A DNA stretch of 64,000 nucleotides from Nonomuraea wenchangensis. Lineage in GTDB: Bacteria; Actinomycetota; Actinomycetes; Streptosporangiales; Streptosporangiaceae. Shown here one piece after another: positions 42,099 to 50,736 of this stretch. The notes below the pieces were generated by a model, which saw nothing but the letters and a program-made list of their open reading frames with translations, made no database searches and was not told the origin of the DNA. The stretch lies in NCBI RefSeq assembly GCF_900111685.1, contig NZ_FOHX01000007.1, positions 173,986-237,985 on the forward strand, read 5' to 3'. Position 1 is the stretch's first letter. Every line of letters starts with the position of its first letter. The position numbers and the translations under genes are program-made.

Positions 42099-44339
42099 AT
42101 GGACGGCTTCCTCGACGACACCTGCGGCGGTCTCACCGAGCTGCGCGTGCACGGCGTGCACGGCACGCCGCCGCAGACCACCCTGCACCACCCGCACCCC
42201 TGGCGGGTGGCCGGCGACGGCGTCACGGGCTTCTACCGCCGCTGGTGGCCCGAGGGCCGCCCGGCCGGCGGCGACGCCGACGTGCCCGGCGTGCGCCGCC
42301 GGGAGGCCTACGCCTGGGGCGGGCTCACCTCCGGCGGCCGGGCGCTCGCCCTGTGGCTGCCGCTGCTGCCGTTCTCGCTGGTCAACCTGGCCTACTTCAT
42401 GCTGCCCAGGCCGCCGCGCGGCAGGTGGCTGCGCCACCTGGCCGAGGCCGTGCTGCGGCTGTTCGCGCTGCTGCTGACCGGCACGCTGGTCGGCGCGGTC
42501 ACCCGGGCGAGCGTCGACCTGTTCGGCTGGCAGTGCACCGCGCCCGGCCGCGCCTGCACCCTCGACGGCGCGCCCGCCTTCGCGCGCTGGCTGGCCGAGA
42601 CGCAGGCGGGGGAGCCGTCGCGGCGGCTGGCCGTCGCCGCGCTCGCGCCGCTGCTGGTCGTCGGGCTGCTGTGGTGGCTCGGGCGGCGCACCTGGCGGCG
42701 CGACGAGCAGACCGTCGTCCCGCCCGGCGGGCCGCACTCCCCGGTCCTCCTGGCCCGGCCGCGCCTCTGGCACGGCGGCGCGCCCGTGTGGCGGCTGCGC
42801 GTGGTGCACGTCTCCTTCGCGGCCGCCTCGGTCGGGCTCGCGGTGGCCGGGCCGTTCGCCGCCACCCGGGCCGGGCTCGCGCTGACCGTCGCCAACGCCG
42901 CCGTCCAGGTCGCCGCCGCGGTGCTGGCCGTGCTGCCGTCGATCGCCCGCCGTCTCGACCCGCACACCGGCGCCGCCGCGCCGGCCTGGCTCACCTGGTC
43001 GTGCCAGGGGCTGCGGGCGGCCGCCGCGCTGACGCTGGCCGCCACCGGCTGCGCGGCCCTGGCAGGGCTGGGGCCGGGCGCGGCCGGGCGGCAGCTCCCC
43101 GGCGTCGGCGCCGGCGCGTTCCAGCAGGCGCTCGTCCTCGGGCTCGGCCTGGTCCTGCTGGTCGCCGTCGGCGCGCTCGCCGTCATGGACCGGCCGCGCG
43201 GCCACGACCCCGTCGAGCGGCGCGCGCTCGGCGGGCTGGGCGCCTGGGTCGCCCTCATGCTCGCCGCGGGCAGCGCGAACGTCCTCGCGCTCGGCCTGCT
43301 GTTCTCGACCGCCGACTACCTCGGCGAGCCCGCCGCGCTCGCCGCGCCCGACCCGCTGCCGGGCACGCTCTTCCTCGACGACACGATCTGGTGGCGGGCC
43401 GCCCTGGTGCCGCTGTTCGCGCTCGGCGCGCTCGCCGTCGCCGCCGTCCTGTGGCGGGCCGGCCGCACCGGGAGCGCCCGGCTGGCGCCGCGGCTGGCCC
43501 ACTACTACGGCGAGCGCAACGCGCCGGCCGTGGCCGCCGTCTGGAGCTGCGCCGCGCTCACCGACCGCGCCGGGCTCGTGCTGGGCGTGCTGACCGGCGT
43601 CGGGGTGGCCGGGGTCGCGGCGGCGACCGCGGCCGGCCGGCTCGGGCTGATCACGCCGGTGGGCGGCCTCGCCGGGGCCCTGTCGTCGGCCGGGAGCTGG
43701 GCGCTGGTCGCCGTCGCGGCGGGGCTGGTGATGGTCGGGCGGCGCGCCTACCGCGACGGCCGGCTGCGCAGGACGGTCGGCATCCTGTGGGACGTCGCGA
43801 CCTTCTGGCCGCGTGCCGTTCACCCGCTGGCCCCGCCCTGCTATGCCGAGCGGGTCGTCCCCGAGCTGGCGGCGCGGGTGGGCCGGCTGGCCCGCACCGA
43901 CCAGGACCAGGTGATCATCTCCGGCCACAGTCAGGGCAGCGTCATCGCCGCCGCGCTGGTGCTGCAGCTCAGGCCCGAGCTGCGGCGGCGGGTCGCGCTG
44001 CTCACCCACGGTTCGCCGCTGCGCCGCCTGTACTCGGCCTTCTTCCCCGCCTGGTTCGGCGGCGAGGGGCTGGCGGCGGTCCGGGCCGCGGTGCCCTGGC
44101 ACAACCTCTTCCGGCTGAGCGACCCCATCGGCGGCCCGGTCTTTCGGCGGCTCGACCCGATCGCCGTCGTCTCCCACGGCCCGGTCAGCGACGATCCGGT
44201 GGACCGCCACTGCTGGGACCCGCGCCGGCCCGCGCTCGGCGAGCCGCTGCCGGAGGCCCGCCGGCACTCCGACTACTGGCTCGAACCCTCCTACGACGCG
44301 GCCTTCGACCGGCTGGTCCGGATCAAGGCGCCCGCCTGA
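42099..44339 (+). CDS. Polytopic membrane protein with lipase-type hydrolase domain
   Basis: 746 residues. A short N-terminal motif TELRVHGVHGTPP resembles the first strand and oxyanion loop of alpha/beta-hydrolases. About ten membrane spans follow (roughly 85-560). The C-terminal 180 residues hold ISGHSQGSVIAAALVL, a lipase nucleophile elbow (GHSQG), then THGSPLRRLYSAFF and a late DPVDRHCWD region that may hold the acid and base. So the hydrolase fold seems split by a membrane domain. Substrate unknown; a membrane lipid is likely. GTG 42069 would add ten residues. No assigned family. Confidence 0.7.
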   Translation: MDGFLDDTCGGLTELRVHGVHGTPPQTTLHHPHPWRVAGDGVTGFYRRWWPEGRPAGGDADVPGVRRREAYAWGGLTSGGRALALWLPLLPFSLVNLAYFMLPRPPRGRWLRHLAEAVLRLFALLLTGTLVGAVTRASVDLFGWQCTAPGRACTLDGAPAFARWLAETQAGEPSRRLAVAALAPLLVVGLLWWLGRRTWRRDEQTVVPPGGPHSPVLLARPRLWHGGAPVWRLRVVHVSFAAASVGLAVAGPFAATRAGLALTVANAAVQVAAAVLAVLPSIARRLDPHTGAAAPAWLTWSCQGLRAAAALTLAATGCAALAGLGPGAAGRQLPGVGAGAFQQALVLGLGLVLLVAVGALAVMDRPRGHDPVERRALGGLGAWVALMLAAGSANVLALGLLFSTADYLGEPAALAAPDPLPGTLFLDDTIWWRAALVPLFALGALAVAAVLWRAGRTGSARLAPRLAHYYGERNAPAVAAVWSCAALTDRAGLVLGVLTGVGVAGVAAATAAGRLGLITPVGGLAGALSSAGSWALVAVAAGLVMVGRRAYRDGRLRRTVGILWDVATFWPRAVHPLAPPCYAERVVPELAARVGRLARTDQDQVIISGHSQGSVIAAALVLQLRPELRRRVALLTHGSPLRRLYSAFFPAWFGGEGLAAVRAAVPWHNLFRLSDPIGGPVFRRLDPIAVVSHGPVSDDPVDRHCWDPRRPALGEPLPEARRHSDYWLEPSYDAAFDRLVRIKAPA

Positions 44340-44371
44340 GCGGACCTCCCAAGATCTGAAATTTTCTTTTA

Positions 44372-44400
44372 GTTCACCCTTCGGTCTTGAAAGTTATAAC
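44372..44400 (+). promoter_or_regulatory. PHO-box-like promoter
   Basis: GTTCACC-CTTC-GGTCTTG (44372-44389) resembles the streptomycete PHO box, in which PhoP binds 11-base direct repeats starting GTTCACC. GTTCAC stands exactly 17 bases before TATAAC (44395-44400), so the box replaces the -35, as in PhoP-activated promoters. The target encodes a secreted phosphodiesterase-type enzyme, which fits phosphate control. Confidence 0.5.
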
Positions 44401-44409
44401 CGCGAGCGA

Positions 44410-47400
44410 TTGAGTTCGGTCGTGCAGACCCTCCGAATGCTGGCCGCCGCCGCGCTCGTGTTAGGCCCCCTGGCCCTGACCTCCGCGCCCGCGCAGGCCG
44501 AACCCGCACCCCCCGCAGAGGACGCCCTCCAGGCGTCGTCCTACCCGCCGCCGTCCACGCTGCTGTCCCGCGCCGCCGCGGGGCAGCGGCGGCTCGAGAC
44601 CGCCAAGCGCACCCGGCCGGTCGCGCCCGGCATCTCGCTCACCTCGTTCGACACCTACGACGAGCTCGGCTGGCTGCGCGCCGACGCCCTCACCGCCGAG
44701 CTCGGCGGCGGCAGCGGCGGCAACCGGGCCGACTACGTCTTCTCCGGCGAGGTGACCAAGACCGAGCCGCTGTCCGGCCCCGCCGGCCGCAGCCGCGCCG
44801 TCGCCGCCGTCAACGGCGACTTCTTCGACATCAACAACTCCGGCGCAGCCCAGGGCATCGGCGTCCAGAACGGCACGCTCGTCCAGTCGCCCGTCGCCGG
44901 GCACGAGAACGCCGTCGCCGTCACCGGCGAGGGCGTCGGCCGCGTGCTGAAGATGTACTTCGAGGGCACCGCGACCCCCGCCGGCGGCACGCCGATCAAG
45001 CTCACCCAGTTCAACCAGATCGTGCAGCGCGACGGGACCGGGCTGTTCACGCCGCTGTGGGGCTCCTACACGCGGGCCCGCGCCGTCGAGGGCGCCACCG
45101 CCGTCGCCGAGGCCGTCCTGGTGGACGGCGTCGTCACCGAGGTAAGGAACGCCGCCGGCGCCGGGCCGATCCCCGCCGGCACCACCGTCCTGCTCGGCCG
45201 CGACGCGGGGGCCGCCGCCGTGGCCGCGCTCAAGGCGGGCGACCGCGTGGACGTCACGTACCGGCCCAAGCCGGACGACGGCGGCGCCGTCCAGGCCGCC
45301 GTCGGCGGCAACTGGGTGCTGCTCAAGGACGGCGTCGTGCAGAACAGCACCGACCCGGCCGCCCACCCGCGCACCGCCGTCGGCTTCTCCGCCGACGGCC
45401 GCACGATGCACCTGCTCACCGTGGACGGCCGGCAGGCCGACAGCCGCGGCGTCACGCTCAACGAGCTGGCCGCCATGATGGCCGACCTCGGCGCCGCGAA
45501 CGCGCTCAACCTCGACGGCGGCGGCTCCTCCACCCTGCTCGCCCGCGAGCCGGGCTCGGCCGCGGTGCAGGTCGAGAACAGCCCGTCCGACGGCGGCGAG
45601 CGGCACGTGCCGAACGGCCTGGCCCTGTACGCGCCCGAGGGCAGCGGCAAGCTCAAGGGCTTCTGGCTGGAGACCGCGAGCGACCCGGCCAAGGCGCCCG
45701 GCGTCGGCCCCGTCGCGGGCGGCCGCCCCGACCGGGTCTTCCCCGGTCTCACCAGGAAGCTCACCGCCGCCGGCTACGACGAGACCTACGGCCCCGCCGC
45801 CGGCGCCCCGTCCTGGCGGGCCCAGCCCGCCGTGCACGGCGTCGTACGCGACGGCACGTTCCACGCCCTCGTGCCCGGCCAGACCACCGTCACCGCCTCG
45901 CGCGGCGCCGCCAAGGGCACCATCGAGCTGACCGTGCTCCAGCCGCTGGAACGGCTCGGCGCCACCGCCGACCGGCTCGGCATCTCCGGCGCCGACGGCA
46001 GCGCCACGTTCGGCGTCGTCGGCTACGACCGCAACGGCAACTCCGCCCCCGTCGAGCCCGCCGACCTCACCCTCGACTACGACCGCGCCCTGCTGGAGGT
46101 CACCCCGGCCGAGCACGGCTTCTTCACCGTCAAGGCGAAGAAGACCACCGGCTCCGGCCTGATCACCGCCAAGGTCGGCAAGATCACCACCGCCGTGCCG
46201 GTGACCGTCGGGTTCGAGGAGAAGCCGGTCGCCGACTTCGAGGACGCGGCCTCGTGGACGTTCGCCGCGGCTCGCGCCACCGGCTCGCTGTCGGCCGCCC
46301 CCGGGCGGAGCGGGAACGCGCTGAAGCTGTCCTACGACTTCACCACCTCCACCGCCACCCGCGCCGCCTACGCCAGCCCGCCGCAGCAGCTCGTGGTGGA
46401 CGGGCAGCCCCAGGCGTTCGGCCTGTGGATCCACTCCACCGGCAAGGGCGAGTGGCCGAGCCTGGAGTTCTACGACGCGCTCGGGCAGTCGCAGATCCTG
46501 CGCGGGCCTTACATGACGTGGACCGGCTGGCAGTACGTCGAGTTCGCCGTGCCCGCGGGCGTCAACTACCCGCTCAAGCTGAGGCGCTTCTACGTCGCCG
46601 AGACCAAGGCGGACGCCAAGTACAACAACGAGATCCTCATCGACGGGCTCGTCGCCAAGGTGCCGCCGACCGTGACCGCCCCGCCCGCGCCCAGGATCGC
46701 CGACCCCGTGGTCAAGGCGTCGGTGGCGGAGATGCCGTGGCGCTTCGCGGTCATGTCCGACGCGCAGTTCGTCGCCAGGGACCCCGACAGCGACATCGTC
46801 AGGAACGCCCGCCGCACGCTGCGCGAGATCAAGGCCGCCCGGCCGGACTTCCTCGTCATCAACGGCGACCTGGTGGACGAGGCCTCGCCGGACGACTTCG
46901 CGCTGGCCAAGCGGGTGCTGGACGAGGAGCTGGGCGGCGAGCTGCCCTACTACTACGTCCCCGGCAACCACGAGGTCATGGGCGGCGACATCGCCAACTT
47001 CAGGAACGCGTTCGGGGTGACGTACCGGACGTTCGACCACAAGGGCACCCGGTTCATCACGCTGGACACCTCCAGGCTCACCCTGCGGGGCGGCGGCTAC
47101 GACCAGGTCGCGGCGCTCCGCGCCGAGCTGGACAAGGCCGCGAAGGACGGCTCCGTCGGCTCGGTCGCGGTGCTGTTCCACGTGCCGCCGCGCGACCCCA
47201 CGCCCGGCAAGGGCAGCCAGCTCGGCGACCGCAAGGAGGCCGCGCTGGTCGAGGGCTGGCTCGCCGACTTCCAGCGCGAGACCGGCAAGGGCGCCGCCTA
47301 CATCGGGGCGCACGTGGGCACCTTCCACGCCTCGCACGTGGACGCGGTCCCGTACTTCATCAACGGCAACTCCGGCAAGAACCCCGCCACCGCCGCCGAC

Positions 47401-47832
47401 GACGGCGGGTTCACCGGCTGGTCGCTGTGGGGCGTCGACCCGGTCACCCGGGCCGAGGCCGAGCACGTGCGGCGCAACTGGTTCGTGGACGCGCCCGGCT
47501 GGATCGGCACGCAGGTCCGGCCGCACGTGGACGAGCTCATCCTCACCGCGCCCGGCAGCGTCGCGGTCGGCACGCCCGCGCAGGTGAGCGCCGTGGTCAA
47601 GCAGGGGACGCGGACCGTGCCCGCCGCCTACCCGGCGTCGGCGTCGTGGTCCGGCTCGCCGAACCTGCACGTCGGGGCGCGCGGCGCGGCCAAGCCGTGG
47701 CACGTCGCCGTCCTCGACCCGGCCACCGGGACGCTGACCGCGCTGCGCAAGGGGCAGGTGACGGTCGCCGTCACGGTCAACGGCGTCACCCGCCAGGCCA
47801 CGGTGTCCCTGACCGCCAGGGCCGCCGCCTGA
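44410..47832 (+). CDS. Secreted phosphodiester glycosidase fused to calcineurin-like phosphoesterase
   Basis: 1140 residues with a signal peptide (hydrophobic core about 9-25, cut after AQA near 30). An NAGPA domain (phosphodiester glycosidase, about 130-415) has AAVNGDFFDINNSG and NALNLDGGGSSTLL. A linker and Ig/CBM-like modules fill about 420-790. A metallophosphoesterase follows (about 785-1030): FAVMSDAQF, INGDLVDE, VPGNHEV and FHVPPRD, with the usual first-motif His replaced by Gln and no canonical GHxH. A bacterial Ig-like domain ends the protein. It may strip sugar phosphodiesters from cell-wall polymers and release phosphate. Start could be TTG 44410 or GTG 44422. Confidence 0.85.
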   Translation: MSSVVQTLRMLAAAALVLGPLALTSAPAQAEPAPPAEDALQASSYPPPSTLLSRAAAGQRRLETAKRTRPVAPGISLTSFDTYDELGWLRADALTAELGGGSGGNRADYVFSGEVTKTEPLSGPAGRSRAVAAVNGDFFDINNSGAAQGIGVQNGTLVQSPVAGHENAVAVTGEGVGRVLKMYFEGTATPAGGTPIKLTQFNQIVQRDGTGLFTPLWGSYTRARAVEGATAVAEAVLVDGVVTEVRNAAGAGPIPAGTTVLLGRDAGAAAVAALKAGDRVDVTYRPKPDDGGAVQAAVGGNWVLLKDGVVQNSTDPAAHPRTAVGFSADGRTMHLLTVDGRQADSRGVTLNELAAMMADLGAANALNLDGGGSSTLLAREPGSAAVQVENSPSDGGERHVPNGLALYAPEGSGKLKGFWLETASDPAKAPGVGPVAGGRPDRVFPGLTRKLTAAGYDETYGPAAGAPSWRAQPAVHGVVRDGTFHALVPGQTTVTASRGAAKGTIELTVLQPLERLGATADRLGISGADGSATFGVVGYDRNGNSAPVEPADLTLDYDRALLEVTPAEHGFFTVKAKKTTGSGLITAKVGKITTAVPVTVGFEEKPVADFEDAASWTFAAARATGSLSAAPGRSGNALKLSYDFTTSTATRAAYASPPQQLVVDGQPQAFGLWIHSTGKGEWPSLEFYDALGQSQILRGPYMTWTGWQYVEFAVPAGVNYPLKLRRFYVAETKADAKYNNEILIDGLVAKVPPTVTAPPAPRIADPVVKASVAEMPWRFAVMSDAQFVARDPDSDIVRNARRTLREIKAARPDFLVINGDLVDEASPDDFALAKRVLDEELGGELPYYYVPGNHEVMGGDIANFRNAFGVTYRTFDHKGTRFITLDTSRLTLRGGGYDQVAALRAELDKAAKDGSVGSVAVLFHVPPRDPTPGKGSQLGDRKEAALVEGWLADFQRETGKGAAYIGAHVGTFHASHVDAVPYFINGNSGKNPATAADDGGFTGWSLWGVDPVTRAEAEHVRRNWFVDAPGWIGTQVRPHVDELILTAPGSVAVGTPAQVSAVVKQGTRTVPAAYPASASWSGSPNLHVGARGAAKPWHVAVLDPATGTLTALRKGQVTVAVTVNGVTRQATVSLTARAAA

Positions 47833-47853
47833 CGCGACGGTCCCCGTTCCACC

Positions 47854-47879
47854 GAGCCCCCGCCTCCGGGCGGGGGCTC
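47854..47879. terminator. Terminator after the phosphodiester glycosidase gene
   Basis: GAGCCCCCGCC and GGCGGGGGCTC pair perfectly over 11 bases with a TCCG loop, a UNCG-type tetraloop closed by C-G. It begins 22 bases after the stop codon. Confidence 0.75.
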
Positions 47880-47905
47880 ACCCCATGAAATCGGCGACTG
47901 CCCGA

Positions 47906-47927
47906 AACGTCCGTGACGTTCTAGGCT
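47906..47927 (+). promoter_or_regulatory. Operator-like repeat and -10 box of lacZ
   Basis: AACGT-CCGTG-ACGTT (47906-47920) is an inverted repeat. TAGGCT (47922-47927) follows and ends seven bases before the ATG at 47935. There is no ribosome binding site, so a leaderless transcript is likely; a repressor at the repeat would cover the promoter. Confidence 0.4.
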
Positions 47928-47934
47928 CGCGTCG

Positions 47935-50673
47935 ATGGAACTCGTGACTTTCGCCCCCGGTTCCGGGCTGCTCGCGCCCCGCGCGGCCCTCCGCTCCGAC
48001 GCCCCCTCCCTCGACCTCAACGGCATGTGGCGCTTCCGCCTGTCGCCCGCGGCCGACGTGCCCGAGGACTTCGCCGACCCCGGCTACGACGACTCCGGCT
48101 GGGCCGAGCTGCCCGTGCCGTCGCACTGGCCGCTGCACGGCCACGGCGCCCCGGCGTACACCAACGTCGTCTACCCGTTCCCCGTCGATCCGCCGTACGT
48201 GCCGGACGAGAACCCCACCGGCGACCACCGCCGCGTCTTCGACCTGCCCGAGGGCTGGAGCGGCGGCCGGCTGCGGTTCGAGGGGGCCGACTCCTTCGCC
48301 CGGGTCTGGCTCAACGGGCACGAGCTGGGCTTCTGGACCGGCAGCCGGCTGCCCGCCGAGTTCGACGCGGGCCCGTGGCTGCGTCCCGGCCGCAACGTGC
48401 TGGCCGTGCGGGTGCACCAGTGGTCGGCCGCCAGCTACCTGGAGGACCAGGACATGTGGTGGCTGCCCGGCATCTTCCGCGAGGTCACGCTCACCTGCTC
48501 GGCGGCCGACGTGTTCGTGCACGCCACGCACGACGGCCGGCTCAGCTTCGAGGGGCCCGGCGGCCGGCTCGACCTGCCCGAGCTCGGCGTCTCCGGGCTG
48601 GAGCCGGGCGTCGAGGTCCAGGTCGAGGCCGAGCCGTGGACGGCCGAGACCCCGCGCCTGTACGACGCGACCGTCACCTTCCCCGAGGAGACCGTACGGC
48701 TGCGCGTCGGCTTCCGCACCGTCTCCATCGAGGACGGCGTGCTCCTCGCCAACGGCCGCCCGCTGCTGCTCAAGGGCGTCAACCGGCACGAGTTCGACCC
48801 CCGGCGGGGCCGCGCCGTCACCCGCGAGACCATGCGCGAGGACGTGCTGCTGATGAAACGGCACAACGTCAACGCCGTCCGCACCAGCCACTACCCGCCC
48901 CACCCCGCCTTCCTCGACCTGTGCGACGAGCTGGGCCTGTGGGTGATCGACGAGTGCGACCTCGAGACGCACGGCTTCGAACGCATCGGCTGGCGCGGCA
49001 ACCCCACCGACGACCCCCGCTACGAGGCCGCCCTGCTCGACCGCATGCGCCGCATGGTCGAGCGGGACAAGAACCACCCGAGCGTCGTCATGTGGTCGCT
49101 CGGCAACGAGGCCGGCGTCGGCCGCAACCTCGGCGTCATGGCCGGCTGGACGCGCGAGCGCGACCCGTCCAGGCCCCTCCACTACGAGGGCGACCGCTCG
49201 TGCGCCCACACCGACGTGTACTCCCGCATGTACGCCTCCCACGCCGAGGTCGAGGCCATCGGCCGGGGCGAGGAGGACCCGCTCGACGATCCGGAGCTGG
49301 ACGCGCGGCGGCGCGCGATGCCGTTCCTGCAGTGCGAGTACGCCCACGCCATGGGCAACGGGCCCGGCGGGCTGGCCGAGTACCAGGAGCTGTTCGAGCG
49401 CTACCCGCGGCTCGCGGGCGGGTTCGTCTGGGAGTGGATCGACCACGGGCTCGAGCATCCCGCCCACGGCTACGCCTACGGAGGCGACTTCGGCGAGCCG
49501 CTGCACGACGGCAACTTCGTCATCGACGGGCTGGTCTTCCCCGACCGTACGCCCTCGCCGGGGCTGCTCGACCTGAAGAAGGCGTTCGAGCCGGTCAGGA
49601 TCACTTTCGAGGGCGGGGTTGCGCGGGTCGTCAACGGCCACGGCTTCCGCGACCTGTCCCACCTGCGGTTCACCGCCACCGTTGAAGTGGAGGGGGAGGC
49701 CGTCGCCGAGCACCCGCTGGAGGTGCCGCCGGACGGCGGCGAGGTGCGGCTGCCCGGCGCGCCGGCGGGACCGGGGGAGCGGTGGCTGACCGTCCGCGCC
49801 CTGCTCGCCACCGACCAGCCCTGGGCCCCCGCGGGCCACGAGGTCGCCTGGTCCCAGACCCGCCTCCCCTCGGAGACGCCCGCGCCGGCGGACGCGGCCT
49901 CCGACCTCCCGGGGACCGTGTTCGCGGGCGGGCGGCTGACGCGGCTGTTCGGGGTGGAGGTGGAGGGGCCGCGGCTCGACCTGTGGCGGGCGCCCACCGA
50001 CAACGACCGCTACAGCGGCCTCGAAGCCCGCTGGCGGGCCCTGGGCCTGCACCGCCTCACCCACCGTACGGACGCCGTCGAGCGGGACGGCGACACGCTG
50101 ACCGTACGCACCCGCGTCGCCCCCGCCGCCGGCGACCTCGGGATGCGGGCGACCTACCGGTGGACCGCCGCCGGCGGCGCGCTGCTGCTGCGCGTGGACG
50201 TCGAGCCCGAGGGCGACTGGAGCGACCCGATCCCGCGCCTAGGGCTCAGCATGACCCTGCCCGGCGCGGCCGTGGACCGGATCACCTGGTTCGGCCGCGG
50301 CCCCGGCGAGGCGTACCCCGACACCGGTCTCGCCGCCCGCGTCGGCCGCTGGAGCGCCACGGTCGAGGAGCTGCAGACCCCGTACGTCCGCCCGCAGGAG
50401 AACGGCCACCGCGCCGAGGTCCGCTGGGCCGACCTCGGCCCGTTCCGCGTCTCCGGCGAGCCGGTCCTCGGGCTGACCGCCCGCCGCTGGAGCACCGCCG
50501 AGCTGGCCGCCGCCCGGCACCGCCCCGACTTGACGCCAGGCGACCGCGTCCACCTGCACCTGGACCTCGCCCACCAGGGCATCGGCACGGCCACCTGCGG
50601 CCCCGGCCCGCTGCCGCGCTACGACCTGTACGCCCGCCCCGCGACGTTCACGCTCCGCTTCACCCCGGCCTGA
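47935..50673 (+). CDS. lacZ: Beta-galactosidase, GH2 family
   Basis: 912 residues, slightly short for LacZ. Domain order is sugar-binding jelly roll (LDLNGMWRFRL, RVWLNGHELGFWTGSRLP), a reduced immunoglobulin-like domain, the TIM barrel (NRHEFDPRRGRAVTRETMRED, RTSHYPPHPAF) and the C-terminal Bgal_small_N domain (LDLWRAPTDNDRY). The acid/base is Glu392 in SLGNEAG and the nucleophile Glu468 in CEYAHAMGNGPGG. It hydrolyses beta-galactosides in the cytoplasm; there is no signal peptide. No linked permease. A 16-pair hairpin ends it. Confidence 0.93.
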   Translation: MELVTFAPGSGLLAPRAALRSDAPSLDLNGMWRFRLSPAADVPEDFADPGYDDSGWAELPVPSHWPLHGHGAPAYTNVVYPFPVDPPYVPDENPTGDHRRVFDLPEGWSGGRLRFEGADSFARVWLNGHELGFWTGSRLPAEFDAGPWLRPGRNVLAVRVHQWSAASYLEDQDMWWLPGIFREVTLTCSAADVFVHATHDGRLSFEGPGGRLDLPELGVSGLEPGVEVQVEAEPWTAETPRLYDATVTFPEETVRLRVGFRTVSIEDGVLLANGRPLLLKGVNRHEFDPRRGRAVTRETMREDVLLMKRHNVNAVRTSHYPPHPAFLDLCDELGLWVIDECDLETHGFERIGWRGNPTDDPRYEAALLDRMRRMVERDKNHPSVVMWSLGNEAGVGRNLGVMAGWTRERDPSRPLHYEGDRSCAHTDVYSRMYASHAEVEAIGRGEEDPLDDPELDARRRAMPFLQCEYAHAMGNGPGGLAEYQELFERYPRLAGGFVWEWIDHGLEHPAHGYAYGGDFGEPLHDGNFVIDGLVFPDRTPSPGLLDLKKAFEPVRITFEGGVARVVNGHGFRDLSHLRFTATVEVEGEAVAEHPLEVPPDGGEVRLPGAPAGPGERWLTVRALLATDQPWAPAGHEVAWSQTRLPSETPAPADAASDLPGTVFAGGRLTRLFGVEVEGPRLDLWRAPTDNDRYSGLEARWRALGLHRLTHRTDAVERDGDTLTVRTRVAPAAGDLGMRATYRWTAAGGALLLRVDVEPEGDWSDPIPRLGLSMTLPGAAVDRITWFGRGPGEAYPDTGLAARVGRWSATVEELQTPYVRPQENGHRAEVRWADLGPFRVSGEPVLGLTARRWSTAELAAARHRPDLTPGDRVHLHLDLAHQGIGTATCGPGPLPRYDLYARPATFTLRFTPA

Positions 50674-50682
50674 ACCGGCGAA

Positions 50683-50720
50683 GGGGCCGGGCCCCGCCTT
50701 GAACGGCGGGACCCGGCCCC
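50683..50720. terminator. Bidirectional terminator between lacZ and tuf
   Basis: A 16-base stem with one A-C mismatch (50683-50698 with 50705-50720) and loop TTGAAC. It lies between two convergent genes, ten bases after the lacZ stop and 17 bases past the tuf stop. Confidence 0.78.
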
Positions 50721-50736
50721 CGGGACCCGGCGGGAG

